In this document: positions 9,833 through 17,729 of the stretch, in pieces
Position numbering within the stretch: the stretch's first letter is position 1
Layout: each line of letters begins with the position of its first letter
Origin: Planomonospora sp. ID82291
Lineage (GTDB): Bacteria > Actinomycetota > Actinomycetes > Streptosporangiales > Streptosporangiaceae
Assembly (NCBI RefSeq): GCF_015711645.1
Contig: NZ_JABTEX010000004.1
Span: 372,001 to 436,000 of the forward strand
Direction: 5' to 3'
Length of the DNA stretch: 64,000 nt
Notes under the pieces: model-generated
Told to the model about the DNA's origin: nothing
Seen by the model: only the letters and a program-made list of their open reading frames with translations
Database searches by the model: none
Translations under genes and position numbers: made by a program

Positions 9833-11287
9833 ATGAACACACGCACCACCGGACCGGCCGGTACGCTGCGGCGGTGCCTGGAACGGTGCCCGCAACGGCG
9901 GCCCCGGCTCGCCGACGCGGGACTGGCCTGCGGGCTGACCGCGGCGGCGCTGCTGCTCCGGCTCGGCGAGGCGTTCCCCGCGGACCCGGTCCACGCCCTC
10001 GTCCTGATCGGGCTGCTGCTCGCGCAGGCCGTACCGCTGCTGTGGCGCCGGTCCCGCCCGTGGCCGGTCATGGCCGCGGTCGGCGCCGCCTATCCGGTCT
10101 ACGAGCTGACCGATCCGCTGGTCGCCTTCCACGACGGGCTGTACGTCCTGTGCGCGGTCTACGCCGTCGGCCGGTACGCGCGCCCGCCGGGGAGCGCGGC
10201 GGCGGCCGGCGTCGCGGCGGCCGCGCTGCTGCTCCCCGAGGTCGCCGGGCCGTGGCTGAGCCTGCCGGTGCCGCGGGAGTCGGTCCTCGGCCCCGTCGAG
10301 GCGCTCCTGGTCACCGCGGCGGCGGCGGGCGCCTGGCTGCTGGGCGCCTCCCAGCGCCGCATCCACGCCGACGCGGCGCGCCTGCGGGACCTGGCCGACC
10401 GGCTCCGCGCCGAACAGGAGGCCGGCGCCCGGCGCGCGGTCACGGCCGAGCGCGCCCGCATCGCCCGTGACCTGCACGACCTGGTCGCCCACCACGTCAG
10501 CGCGATAGCCCTGCAGGCGCGCGCCACCGCCGAGGCGCTGGCCGACGATCCCCGCCGGGCGGGCCCGGGGATGGCCGGGATCGGCGAGGCCGCCGACACC
10601 GCGCTCGCCGAGATGCGGCGCCTGCTGGGACTGCTCACCGACGACCGGGACGGGCGGGACCCGGGGCCGGAGCCGTCCTTGCGCCACCTGGACCGCCTCG
10701 CCGCCACCGCCCGCGCCGCCGGGTGCCGGGTCGAGATCGACACGCGTGACACGGGCGGCGGGGACGGCGGGAGCGGCGCGGATCCGGTGGCCGGGGTTCC
10801 GCTCGCGGTGCAGGTGTCGGCCTACCGCGTCGTGCAGGAGGCGCTCACCAACGTCCTGCGGCACGCGGGCGCCACGGAGGTGGACATCGCGCTGAGGCGG
10901 GAGGAGGGGCGGCTGACCGTCCTCGTCGGCAACGGTCCGCCTGCGCCCGCCCACGTCCCGGCGCCCGGTTCCGGGCTCGGCCTGGTCGGCATGCGTGAAC
11001 GGGTCGCGCTGTTCGACGGCGTCCTGCGGGCCGGCCCCCGGGACGGCGGGTGGCGGGTGGAGGCCGTCTTCCGGTTCCCGGAACCGGCCGCCCCCGGCTC
11101 TGGGGCGGGTGCCGCGCGCCCTGGCGGTACCGTCGCCTTCGGCTCTGGGGCGGGTGCCGCGCGCCCTGGCGGTACCGTCGCCTTCGGCTCTGGGGCGGGT
11201 GCCGCGCGCCCTGGCGGTACGGTCGCCTTCGGTTCCGGGGCGGGTGCCGCGCGCGGGGGCGGCCGGGGCGCGGGAGGTGCGGGGTGA
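9833..11287 (+). CDS. NarL-type sensor histidine kinase
   Basis: A 484-residue membrane kinase paired with the regulator that follows. Four to six hydrophobic segments fill about residues 30-172. The phosphoacceptor motif is RDLHDLVAHH with H215. The ATPase has YRVVQEALTNVLRHA and GLGLVGMRERV. It starts at ATG 9833, directly after the 20-bp repeat array. The last about 60 residues are a repeat-built tail of Gly-Ser-Gly-Ala-Gly-Ala-Ala-Arg-Pro-type units (DNA repeat at 11096-11254) after the end of the normal ATPase domain, so the tail is probably dispensable. Its stop overlaps the regulator's GTG start (GTGA), ensuring coupled translation. Confidence 0.95.
   Translation: MNTRTTGPAGTLRRCLERCPQRRPRLADAGLACGLTAAALLLRLGEAFPADPVHALVLIGLLLAQAVPLLWRRSRPWPVMAAVGAAYPVYELTDPLVAFHDGLYVLCAVYAVGRYARPPGSAAAAGVAAAALLLPEVAGPWLSLPVPRESVLGPVEALLVTAAAAGAWLLGASQRRIHADAARLRDLADRLRAEQEAGARRAVTAERARIARDLHDLVAHHVSAIALQARATAEALADDPRRAGPGMAGIGEAADTALAEMRRLLGLLTDDRDGRDPGPEPSLRHLDRLAATARAAGCRVEIDTRDTGGGDGGSGADPVAGVPLAVQVSAYRVVQEALTNVLRHAGATEVDIALRREEGRLTVLVGNGPPAPAHVPAPGSGLGLVGMRERVALFDGVLRAGPRDGGWRVEAVFRFPEPAAPGSGAGAARPGGTVAFGSGAGAARPGGTVAFGSGAGAARPGGTVAFGSGAGAARGGGRGAGGAG
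11096..11254 (+). repeat. 45-bp in-frame tandem repeats in the kinase 3' end
   Basis: Three nearly perfect 45-bp units begin at 11096, 11141 and 11186, with a partial fourth at 11231. Each encodes a 15-residue Gly/Ala-rich unit ending GGTVAF. Unit length is a multiple of three, so copy-number change would keep the frame. Confidence 0.93.
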
Positions 11288-12057
11288 GGCCCGTGCGGGT
11301 GCTCGTCGCCGACGACCAGGAGCTGGTCAGGTCCGCCCTGCGCCTGGTGATCGGGCGGCGCGCCGACCTGGTGGTCGCGGGGGAGGCCGCCGACGGGGAG
11401 GAGGCGGTGGCGGCGGCCTTCGCGCTCCGGCCCGACGTGGTGCTGATGGACGTGCGCATGCCCGGCCTGACGGGCGTCGAGGCGACCGGCCGCATCCTCG
11501 GCGACTGGCCGCACGCGGACCCGCGCCCCCGGGTGCTGATGCTCACCACGTTCGACCTCGACGAGTACGTCCACGCCGCGCTGCGGGCGGGCGCCACGGG
11601 CTTCGTCCTGAAGGACATCTCCCCCGACCGGCTCGCCGAGGCCGTCCGGGTGGTCGCCGCGGGCGAGTCCGCGCTCGCGCCGACCGTCACCCGGCGGCTC
11701 ATCGGAGCCGTCGCGGCGCTTCCCCCCGCGCTGCTCGCCGGGCCGCCGCGGCCGGGGCCGGAGAGGGGGCCGGGGGAGGAGACGGGGACGGGGACGGGGA
11801 CGGGGACGGAGAGGGAGGGGACCGGGAGGCTCGGGGGGCTCACCGCCCGGGAGCTGGAGGTCCTGGTCCTGGTCGCCCGGGGCCTGTCCAACACGCGGAT
11901 CGCCAGGAGCCTCGGGTTGTCGGAGGCGGGGGTGAAGAGCCGGATGAACCGCATCCTCACCCGGCTGGGGCTGGAGAACCGCGTCCAGGCGGCGATCCTC
12001 GCCCACGAGGAGGGCCTGGTGGACCCCGCCCGGGTCCCGCCGCGCCCTCCGCGGTGA
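11284..12057 (+). CDS. NarL/FixJ-family response regulator
   Basis: A 257-residue regulator starting at a GTG that overlaps the kinase stop by 4 bp, with GGGAGG upstream. The receiver opens RVLVADDQELVRSALR, has the phosphoacceptor in VVLMDVRMP and the lysine in FVLKDIS. The LuxR-type HTH (LTARELEVLVLVARGLSNTRIARSLGLSEAGVKSRMNRI) is C-terminal. Between them lies an unusually long linker with repeated Gly-Thr, encoded by GGGACG hexamers around 11781-11810. It is the cognate partner of the kinase at 9833. The six 20-bp repeats before the kinase are candidate autoregulatory sites. Confidence 0.95.
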   Translation: MRPVRVLVADDQELVRSALRLVIGRRADLVVAGEAADGEEAVAAAFALRPDVVLMDVRMPGLTGVEATGRILGDWPHADPRPRVLMLTTFDLDEYVHAALRAGATGFVLKDISPDRLAEAVRVVAAGESALAPTVTRRLIGAVAALPPALLAGPPRPGPERGPGEETGTGTGTGTEREGTGRLGGLTARELEVLVLVARGLSNTRIARSLGLSEAGVKSRMNRILTRLGLENRVQAAILAHEEGLVDPARVPPRPPR

Positions 12058-12082
12058 CCGGTCCGCGCGGCCCCGGGTGATC

Positions 12083-12098
12083 TGTGACGCGGATCACG
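12083..12098. promoter_or_regulatory. possible Crp-family site
   Basis: TGTGA-N6-TCACG differs by one base from the symmetrical Crp consensus TGTGA-N6-TCACA. It lies 26 bp after the regulator gene and about 370 bp before metN, upstream of the putative leader peptide. Such motifs occur by chance in GC-rich genomes, so this is tentative. Confidence 0.35.
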
Positions 12099-12205
12099 GA
12101 GGGCGGGGGAATGCGGGCGGGGAGACGGGCGTTTGCGCAGGCGTGAACGTGGCACGCGACATCGGCACGACCCCGCAGGACCGGGTCGTGTGTCGCGGCG
12201 GGCGC

Positions 12206-12259
12206 ATGCGCGGGTCCTGTGGGACGTGTGCCATGGGCGGTATGCCCTCCATGCGCTGA
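12206..12259 (+). CDS. putative Met/Cys-rich leader peptide upstream of metN
   Basis: A 17-codon open frame, MRGSCGTCAMGGMPSMR, contains four Met and two Cys and ends about 195 bp before metN. An in-frame GTG at 12188 with AGGACC upstream could extend it by six residues. The density of the amino acid transported by the downstream importer is what one expects of ribosome-mediated attenuation, but I cannot define the alternative RNA structures, and the ribosome-binding site is weak. The remaining 12058-12454 spacer holds the Crp-like motif and no recognisable SAM riboswitch. Confidence 0.3.
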   Translation: MRGSCGTCAMGGMPSMR

Positions 12260-12454
12260 GTCCCCTCCGCGCCGCCCGCCCCGCCGGAACCCCGAGCCCG
12301 TTCCTCCCGAGAAGGTCCTGCCTCCCATGATCTGCCCCGCGGACACCCTCGTCCTGCGCCGCCTGAGCCATCTGCCCTTCCCTCCCGGCACGCGCTAGCG
12401 GTACTCCGTCGACGTCCTTTCTCTGCTGATCCGTTCCGTGTTGGGGGAACCGCT

Positions 12455-13417
12455 GTGATCGATGTGTCAGGCCTGCGCAAGGTCTACCGGGACAGGGGAC
12501 GCGAGGTCGTCGCCCTGGGAGGGGTCGACCTGCGCGTCCGCGAGGGTGAGATCTTCGGCGTGCTCGGGCAGAGCGGCGCCGGCAAGAGCACCCTGCTGCG
12601 CTGCGTGAACCTGCTGGAGCGGCCCACCGAGGGCACGGTCTCCGTGGCGGGCCAGGAGCTGACCGCGCTGCGGGAGGGCGAGCTGCGCCGGGCCCGCCAG
12701 CGGATCGGGATGATCCACCAGCACTTCGCGCTGCTGTCCTCCCGGACGGTCGCCGGGAACGTGGCCTTCCCCCTGGAGGTGATGGGCGTCGGGCGGTCCG
12801 AGCGGGCCCGGCGGGTCGCCGAGCTGCTGGAGCTGGTCGGCCTGACGGACAAGGCCGGAGCGCATCCGGCGCAGCTGTCCGGCGGGCAGAAGCAGCGCGT
12901 CGGCATCGCCCGCGCGCTGGCGGGCAACCCCTCGGTGCTGCTCTCGGACGAGGCCACCTCGGCGCTCGACCCGGCGACCACGCAATCGATCCTGGCCCTG
13001 CTGCGGACCCTCAACCGCGAGCTGGGGCTCACCATCCTGCTGATCACCCACGAGATGCACGTCGTCAAGGGCATCTGCGACTCGGTGGCGGTCATGCGCG
13101 ACGGCCTGATCGAGGAGTCCGGGGCCATCCCCGAGCTCATCGCGCGGCCCGGCTCCCGGCTCGCCGCGGAGCTGTTCCCGCTGCCCCGACCCGAGGCGGG
13201 GAACGTCACGATCACCTTCACCGGGCAGGCCGACGAGCCGGTGGTCTCGGAGATCGTGCGCAAGTTCGACGTCGACGTGAATATCCTCGGCGGGGCGCTG
13301 GAGGAGGTGGCGGGCGTCTCGGCCGGTCGCCTGCGGGTGCGCCTGACCGGCGGCGAGCGCCAGGCCGCCCTCGACTACCTGACCGAGCGCGGCCTGCTGG
13401 TGGAGGTGGCCGGATGA
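12455..13417 (+). CDS. metN: methionine ABC importer ATP-binding protein MetN
   Basis: A 320-residue ATPase of the MetN type: Walker A GQSGAGKST (38-46), signature LSGGQKQR, Walker B LLSDEATSALDP and switch ITHEMHVV. The C-terminal 80 residues form the NIL/ACT-like domain (NVTITFTGQADEPVVSEIV) that senses intracellular methionine and inhibits transport in characterised MetNI systems. It starts at a GTG with GGGGGA upstream. It is first in the metN-metI-metQ cluster, with 64 bp to metI. Substrate is D/L-methionine by family and context. Confidence 0.96.
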   Translation: MIDVSGLRKVYRDRGREVVALGGVDLRVREGEIFGVLGQSGAGKSTLLRCVNLLERPTEGTVSVAGQELTALREGELRRARQRIGMIHQHFALLSSRTVAGNVAFPLEVMGVGRSERARRVAELLELVGLTDKAGAHPAQLSGGQKQRVGIARALAGNPSVLLSDEATSALDPATTQSILALLRTLNRELGLTILLITHEMHVVKGICDSVAVMRDGLIEESGAIPELIARPGSRLAAELFPLPRPEAGNVTITFTGQADEPVVSEIVRKFDVDVNILGGALEEVAGVSAGRLRVRLTGGERQAALDYLTERGLLVEVAG

Positions 13418-13481
13418 GCGGGCGGAACGCGCGAACCGGTGCGCAGGGCACGCCGGTCACGGGATTGACGGAGGAGCTCTC

Positions 13482-14138
13482 ATGACCTGGGACGAGATGA
13501 GTCCCCTGCTGCTGGAGGCCACCGGGCAGACCGCCCAGATGGTCGTCTGGTCCACGCTGTTCACCGTGCTGTTCGGGCTGCCGCTCGGCATCGCGCTGAT
13601 CGTCACCGACCGGGGCGGGCTGCTGCCCTCCCCGACGCTGAACCGGGTGCTCGGCCTGGTGGTCAACCTCGGCCGGTCGCTGCCCTTCATCGTCCTGATG
13701 ATCGCGGTGATCCCGCTGACCCGGCTCATCGTGGGCACCACCATCGGCACGTTCGCCGCGGTCGTCCCGCTGACCCTGGGCGCCGCGCCGTTCTTCGCCA
13801 GGCTGGTGGAGACCGCGCTGCGCGAGGTCGGCCGGGACACCGTGCAGGCGGCCCAGGCCATGGGCGCCGGGCGCGGGACCATCATCGGCAAGGTCCTGCT
13901 CCCCGAGGCGATGCCCGGCCTGGTGGCGGGGCTGACCGTGACGGTGGTCGCGCTGATCTCCTACTCGGCCATGGCCGGGGCGATCGGCGGCGGCGGACTC
14001 GGCGACCTGGCCATCCGGTACGGCTACCAGCGCTTCGAGACCACGCTCATGGTGGTCACGGTCGTGGTGCTGGTCGTCATCGTCCAGGTGGTGCAGACCC
14101 TGGGCGACGCCGTCGCCCGCCGCCTCGCCCGCCGCTGA
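13482..14138 (+). CDS. metI: methionine ABC importer permease MetI
   Basis: A 218-residue inner-membrane permease with five predicted membrane helices and the EAA-loop signature (QAAQAMGAGRGTIIGKVLLPEA) that docks on MetN. Sequence order and length match MetI. A strong GGAGGAG precedes the ATG. It forms the channel of the methionine importer with MetN, fed by MetQ. Confidence 0.96.
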   Translation: MTWDEMSPLLLEATGQTAQMVVWSTLFTVLFGLPLGIALIVTDRGGLLPSPTLNRVLGLVVNLGRSLPFIVLMIAVIPLTRLIVGTTIGTFAAVVPLTLGAAPFFARLVETALREVGRDTVQAAQAMGAGRGTIIGKVLLPEAMPGLVAGLTVTVVALISYSAMAGAIGGGGLGDLAIRYGYQRFETTLMVVTVVVLVVIVQVVQTLGDAVARRLARR

Positions 14139-14187
14139 ACCCCCGCCGCCGCCCAGGTGGTCCGCCACGAGCGATATTCTGGGTTTT

Positions 14188-14203
14188 CCTATCTACAAAT
14201 AGG
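14188..14203. promoter_or_regulatory. inverted repeat before metQ
   Basis: CCTAT-N6-ATAGG lies in an AT-rich patch (about 14172-14212), the only such patch in the cluster, 27 bp before the metQ GTG. A short T run follows. It could be an operator, part of a separate metQ promoter, or a weak attenuator in the metI-metQ gap; the sequence does not decide. Confidence 0.4.
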
Positions 14204-14229
14204 GTTTTTACTCACCGAAGGAGCGCACA

Positions 14230-15081
14230 GTGCGCAGATTGTTCGCCATCGCGTCCGCCGCGACCGCCCTCGTCCTCACCCTGGGCGCCTGCGGCTCCAC
14301 GGAGTCCGGCACCGCGGGGGAGACCGCGGCGGCCTCCGCGCCCGCCGCGGGCGAGGTGCTCAAGGTCGGCGTCAGCCCGGTCCCGCACGGGCAGATCCTG
14401 AAGTTCGTCAAGGACGAGCTGGCCGCCAAGGAGGGCCTGAACCTGGAGATCGTCGAGTTCACCGACTACGTGCAGCCGAACGTGCAGCTCCAGGACGGCG
14501 AGCTCGGCGCCAACTTCTTCCAGCACCGGCCCTACCTCGACGACTTCAACGCCTCCAAGGGCACCAAGCTGACCTACGTCCAGGACGTGCACCTGGAGCC
14601 GCTGGGGCTGTACTCCAAGAAGATCAAGGCCGTGACCGAGCTCGCCGACGGCGCGACCGTCGCGGTGCCCAACGACGCCACCAACCTGGGCCGCTCCCTG
14701 AAGCTGCTGGCCGACAACGGCGTGGTCACCCTGAAGGAGGGCGTCGGCACCGCCGCCACCGAGCGCGACGTCACCGGCAACCCGAAGAACCTGAAGTTCC
14801 AGCCGCTGGAGGCCGCGCAGCTGCCCCGCTCCCTGGAGGACGTGGACGCGGCCGTCATCAACGGCAACTACGCGCTGGAGGCCGACCTCAAGCCCGCCTC
14901 CGACGCGCTGGTGCTGGAGAAGGCCGAGGGCAACCCCTACGCCAACGGCCTGGTCGTGGCCGCCGGGCACGAGCAGGACCCGCGCGTGGTCAAGCTCGCC
15001 AAGCTGCTCTCGGGGACCGAGGTGAAGCAGTTCATCGAGCGGACCTACAGCGGCTCCGTCATTTCGGTGACCGCGGGCTGA
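14230..15081 (+). CDS. metQ: methionine-binding lipoprotein MetQ
   Basis: A 283-residue NlpA/MetQ-family lipoprotein. The lipobox LTLGAC places the lipidated Cys at residue 21. The mature protein has the family's binding-lobe sequences (LKVGVSPVPHGQILKFV, NFFQHRPYLDDFN, VPNDATNLGRSLKLL, INGNYALEA). The GTG start has GAAGGAG upstream. It captures methionine outside the membrane and delivers it to MetNI. Confidence 0.96.
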   Translation: MRRLFAIASAATALVLTLGACGSTESGTAGETAAASAPAAGEVLKVGVSPVPHGQILKFVKDELAAKEGLNLEIVEFTDYVQPNVQLQDGELGANFFQHRPYLDDFNASKGTKLTYVQDVHLEPLGLYSKKIKAVTELADGATVAVPNDATNLGRSLKLLADNGVVTLKEGVGTAATERDVTGNPKNLKFQPLEAAQLPRSLEDVDAAVINGNYALEADLKPASDALVLEKAEGNPYANGLVVAAGHEQDPRVVKLAKLLSGTEVKQFIERTYSGSVISVTAG

Positions 15082-15257
15082 GAATCGGCGGGGCCGGACC
15101 GGTGATCCTTTCACGGCGCTTCACGCGCGATCGGGAAAAAGCGCTTATCGGATTTCCGGTCCGACCTCGCCGTTCAAGCGGGCTGTAAGCGGGCGGCAAT
15201 CGCCGGGACGTACAACGGGAGCGTCAGAAAATCCTCATTCCCGAGAGGTTCCCTCAG

Positions 15258-15872
15258 ATGCGATTCGCCACCCGTATCCTCGTCGGCACCGGCGCGGCCG
15301 CCCTCCTGGCCCTGGGCGCCCCCGTCGCGGCCAGCGCCGACCCCATCGAGAACGCCGCCACCGGCCCCGGCGGGGCCGGCGGCCACTCCGCCTCGCCGTA
15401 CTTCTCCGGCCACTGGGGCCCCTACGCCTCCGCCAACCACAAGGCCGTGGCCGCGGGCAAGGTCACGGTCACCAAGGAGTCGAAGAAGCAGGGCTACTGG
15501 AAGAAGTATCCCAAGGTCGTCAAGAAGTGCTGGTGGAAGGACGGCCACAAGAAGTGCGCGTGGATCAAGACCTGGCACAAGAAGTGGGTCGGCAAGTGGG
15601 TCCACGAGTACGACTACACCGTTCACGGAAAACTCACCAACCACAAGTGGTGGGGACACCCGAAGTACCGCTGCTCGTGGGCGACCTTCAAGGTCCACGG
15701 TTTCGACGGCTCGACCTCCTTCAAGAGCTTCAAGAACTGCGGCAAGCCCGCGAAGTTCTACTCCTTCAGCGGTGAGGGAGCGCAGGAGATCTCCGTCAAG
15801 GTGAGCCGCGGCGACCACGGCGGACCCAGGGGCTACTTCGGCGGCTGGGAGAGCGTCTACAGCCACGCCTGA
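15258..15872 (+). CDS. secreted Lys/Trp/His-rich protein, function unknown
   Basis: A 204-residue exported protein. A Sec signal peptide (MRFATRILVGTGAAALLALG...) is predicted to end at VAASA-DP near residue 30. The mature region is extraordinarily basic and aromatic between about residues 70 and 150, with repeated Lys-Lys-Trp/Lys-Trp-Val steps such as GYWKKYPKVVKK and HKKWVGKWVHEYDY, about twelve Trp and a few Cys that could form disulfides. I do not recognise a domain. Secreted, cationic and Trp-rich composition suggests interaction with cell wall, nucleic acid or a surface, but this is inference. The gene stands alone between metQ and a strong terminator. Confidence 0.85.
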   Translation: MRFATRILVGTGAAALLALGAPVAASADPIENAATGPGGAGGHSASPYFSGHWGPYASANHKAVAAGKVTVTKESKKQGYWKKYPKVVKKCWWKDGHKKCAWIKTWHKKWVGKWVHEYDYTVHGKLTNHKWWGHPKYRCSWATFKVHGFDGSTSFKSFKNCGKPAKFYSFSGEGAQEISVKVSRGDHGGPRGYFGGWESVYSHA

Positions 15873-15911
15873 TCGCCCGGCCGTCCGGCGGCATCCCGCA
15901 GCACCCGATGA

Positions 15912-15950
15912 CACGGGGCCGCGACCTCCTTCGGGAGGCGCGGCCCCGTG
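15912..15950 (+). terminator. strong hairpin terminator
   Basis: A 17-bp stem with one bulged A (outer arms CACGGGGCCGCG and CGCGGCCCCGTG, inner CCTCC/GGAGG) is capped by a TTCG tetraloop. It ends the secreted-protein transcript. Confidence 0.85.
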
Positions 15951-15986
15951 GCGCGTTCCGCGGTAAGCGGGCACTTCCCGCGGATC

Positions 15987-16008
15987 ACCGAACCGAGTAG
16001 CGTTCGGT
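15987..16008. promoter_or_regulatory. palindromic operator abutting the acyl-CoA ligase start
   Basis: ACCGAAC-N8-GTTCGGT ends one base before the ATG at 16010. Arm length and spacing resemble TetR-family operators. The position would occlude initiation, and with no Shine-Dalgarno sequence the transcript may be leaderless. No TetR gene is adjacent, so the regulator would act in trans. Confidence 0.6.
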
Positions 16009-16009
16009 T

Positions 16010-17545
16010 ATGCATCCGGGAGCCATCGCAGCCGTTTCGCCCGACAAGCCCGCTGTGATCATGGCGGGCTCCGGACGGGTCGTCACCTACCGAGAGCTGG
16101 ACGAGGAGTCCAATCGCCTGGCCCGGCTGTTGCGGGCCTCGGGCCTGCGCCCGGGCGACCACATCGCCTTCATGCTGGAGAACCACCCGCTCTTCCTGGC
16201 GGTGGCCTGGGCGGCGCACCGCTCGGGCCTCTACTACACCGCGATCAGCTCCCGGCTGACGGCCGGCGAGCTCGCCTACATCGTGGACAACTGCGAGGCC
16301 CGGGTCTTCATCTCCTCCGCCGCCCTCGCCGACGTCGCCACCTCGATCACCGAGGCCACCCCCCGGGTCGAGACCCGGCTCATGCTGGACGGCACCGCCC
16401 CCGGGTTCGCCTCCTACGAGGAGGCGGTCGCGGCCCATCCGCCGACACCGGTCGCGGACGAGTGCCAGGGCGCGGACATGCTCTACTCCTCCGGCACCAC
16501 CGGCCGCCCCAAGGGCGTCAAACCGGCCCTGCCGGCGACCCCCCTCGACGAGCCCGGCCCGCTGCTCCAGCTCATCCAGTTCCTCTTCGCGCCCTCGTCC
16601 GAGAGCGTCTACCTCTCCCCGGCGCCGCTCTACCACGCCGCCCCCCTGCGCTACTGCATGAGCTTCCAGCGCCTCGGCGCGACCATCGTGGTGATGGAGC
16701 GGTTCGACCCCGAGCAGGCGCTCGCGCTCATCGAGAGGCACCGGGTCACGCACGCGCAGTGGGTGCCGACCATGTTCATCAAGATGCTCAAGCTCCCCGA
16801 GGAGACCCGCGCGCGGTACGACCTGTCGTCGCTGGCGTGCGCGATCCACGCCGCGGCGCCCTGCCCGGTCCCGGTCAAGGAGCGGATGATCGACTGGTGG
16901 GGCCCGATCGTGCACGAGTACTACGCGGGCACCGAGGGCAACGGCTTCCTCTACGCCGGCCCCGAGGACTGGCTCAAGCACAAGGGCACCGTTGGCCGGG
17001 CGCTCCTCGGCGTGGTGCACATCTGCGACGAGGACGGCGAGGAGCTGCCGCCGGGCGAGCACGGCACGGTCTACTTCGACAAGGGGCCGCAGTTCGTCTA
17101 CCACGGCGACGAGGACAGGACGCGGGCGTCCAGGGACCCCAAGGGGCGGGGCTGGACGACCCTCGGCGACATCGGCTACCTGGACGAGGAGGGCTTCCTC
17201 TACCTGACGGACCGGCGCTCCTACATGATCATCTCCGGCGGGGTGAACATCTACCCGCAGGAGGCGGAGAACGTGCTCGCGCTCCACCCCGAGGTCGCCG
17301 ACGTGGCGGTCTTCGGCGTCCCGGACGAGGAGATGGGCGAGCAGGTCAAGGCCGTCGTCGAGCCGGCCTCGATGGACCTGGCCGGGCCGGGGCTGGAGGC
17401 CGAGCTGATCGCCTACTGCCGCGAACGGCTGGCGCCGTACAAGTGCCCGAAGTCGGTCGACTTCCGCCAGGAGCTTCCCCGCCACGCCACGGGCAAGCTC
17501 TACAAGCGGGTCCTCCGCGACGAGTACTGGCCTGCCAAACCATGA
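16010..17545 (+). CDS. acyl-CoA synthetase (AMP-forming, FadD type)
   Basis: A 511-residue ANL-superfamily enzyme that activates a carboxylate to acyl-AMP and then acyl-CoA. The AMP-binding P-loop is DMLYSSGTTGRPKGVK (about 159-174). Further core motifs are YYAGTEGNG, the hinge GWTTLGDIGYLDEEGFLYLTDR and the C-terminal catalytic lysine in HATGKLYKR. It resembles actinobacterial fatty-acid and sterol side-chain CoA ligases, but chain preference cannot be read. It is monocistronic, with a palindrome at the start codon suggesting repression by a lipid-responsive regulator. Confidence 0.93.
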   Translation: MHPGAIAAVSPDKPAVIMAGSGRVVTYRELDEESNRLARLLRASGLRPGDHIAFMLENHPLFLAVAWAAHRSGLYYTAISSRLTAGELAYIVDNCEARVFISSAALADVATSITEATPRVETRLMLDGTAPGFASYEEAVAAHPPTPVADECQGADMLYSSGTTGRPKGVKPALPATPLDEPGPLLQLIQFLFAPSSESVYLSPAPLYHAAPLRYCMSFQRLGATIVVMERFDPEQALALIERHRVTHAQWVPTMFIKMLKLPEETRARYDLSSLACAIHAAAPCPVPVKERMIDWWGPIVHEYYAGTEGNGFLYAGPEDWLKHKGTVGRALLGVVHICDEDGEELPPGEHGTVYFDKGPQFVYHGDEDRTRASRDPKGRGWTTLGDIGYLDEEGFLYLTDRRSYMIISGGVNIYPQEAENVLALHPEVADVAVFGVPDEEMGEQVKAVVEPASMDLAGPGLEAELIAYCRERLAPYKCPKSVDFRQELPRHATGKLYKRVLRDEYWPAKP

Positions 17546-17729
17546 TTTTTCCTCTCTTGTACGGTCTCCACCGGGTCCTCTGACCACGGCTGATAAAGCG
17601 GCCGTCAGGAGGGGCGGATCATCTCGATCGCCCCCTTAACCAGCTCTTACCTCCCCTCTCGCAGGATATGGACACCGGTGAGGACCGGTCGTCGCCGTGG
17701 TGTCCACGGAGGGACGCGGGAACTGGGGG

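Noticed and set aside
12327-12398. Second short leader frame before metN
   Set aside because: A 23-codon frame exists with a distant GAGAAGG, but it is not enriched in Met or Cys and has no supporting feature.
12058-12454. SAM riboswitch upstream of metN
   Set aside because: I found none of the conserved S-box or SAM-IV blocks; only a short Met/Cys-rich frame and a Crp-like motif.
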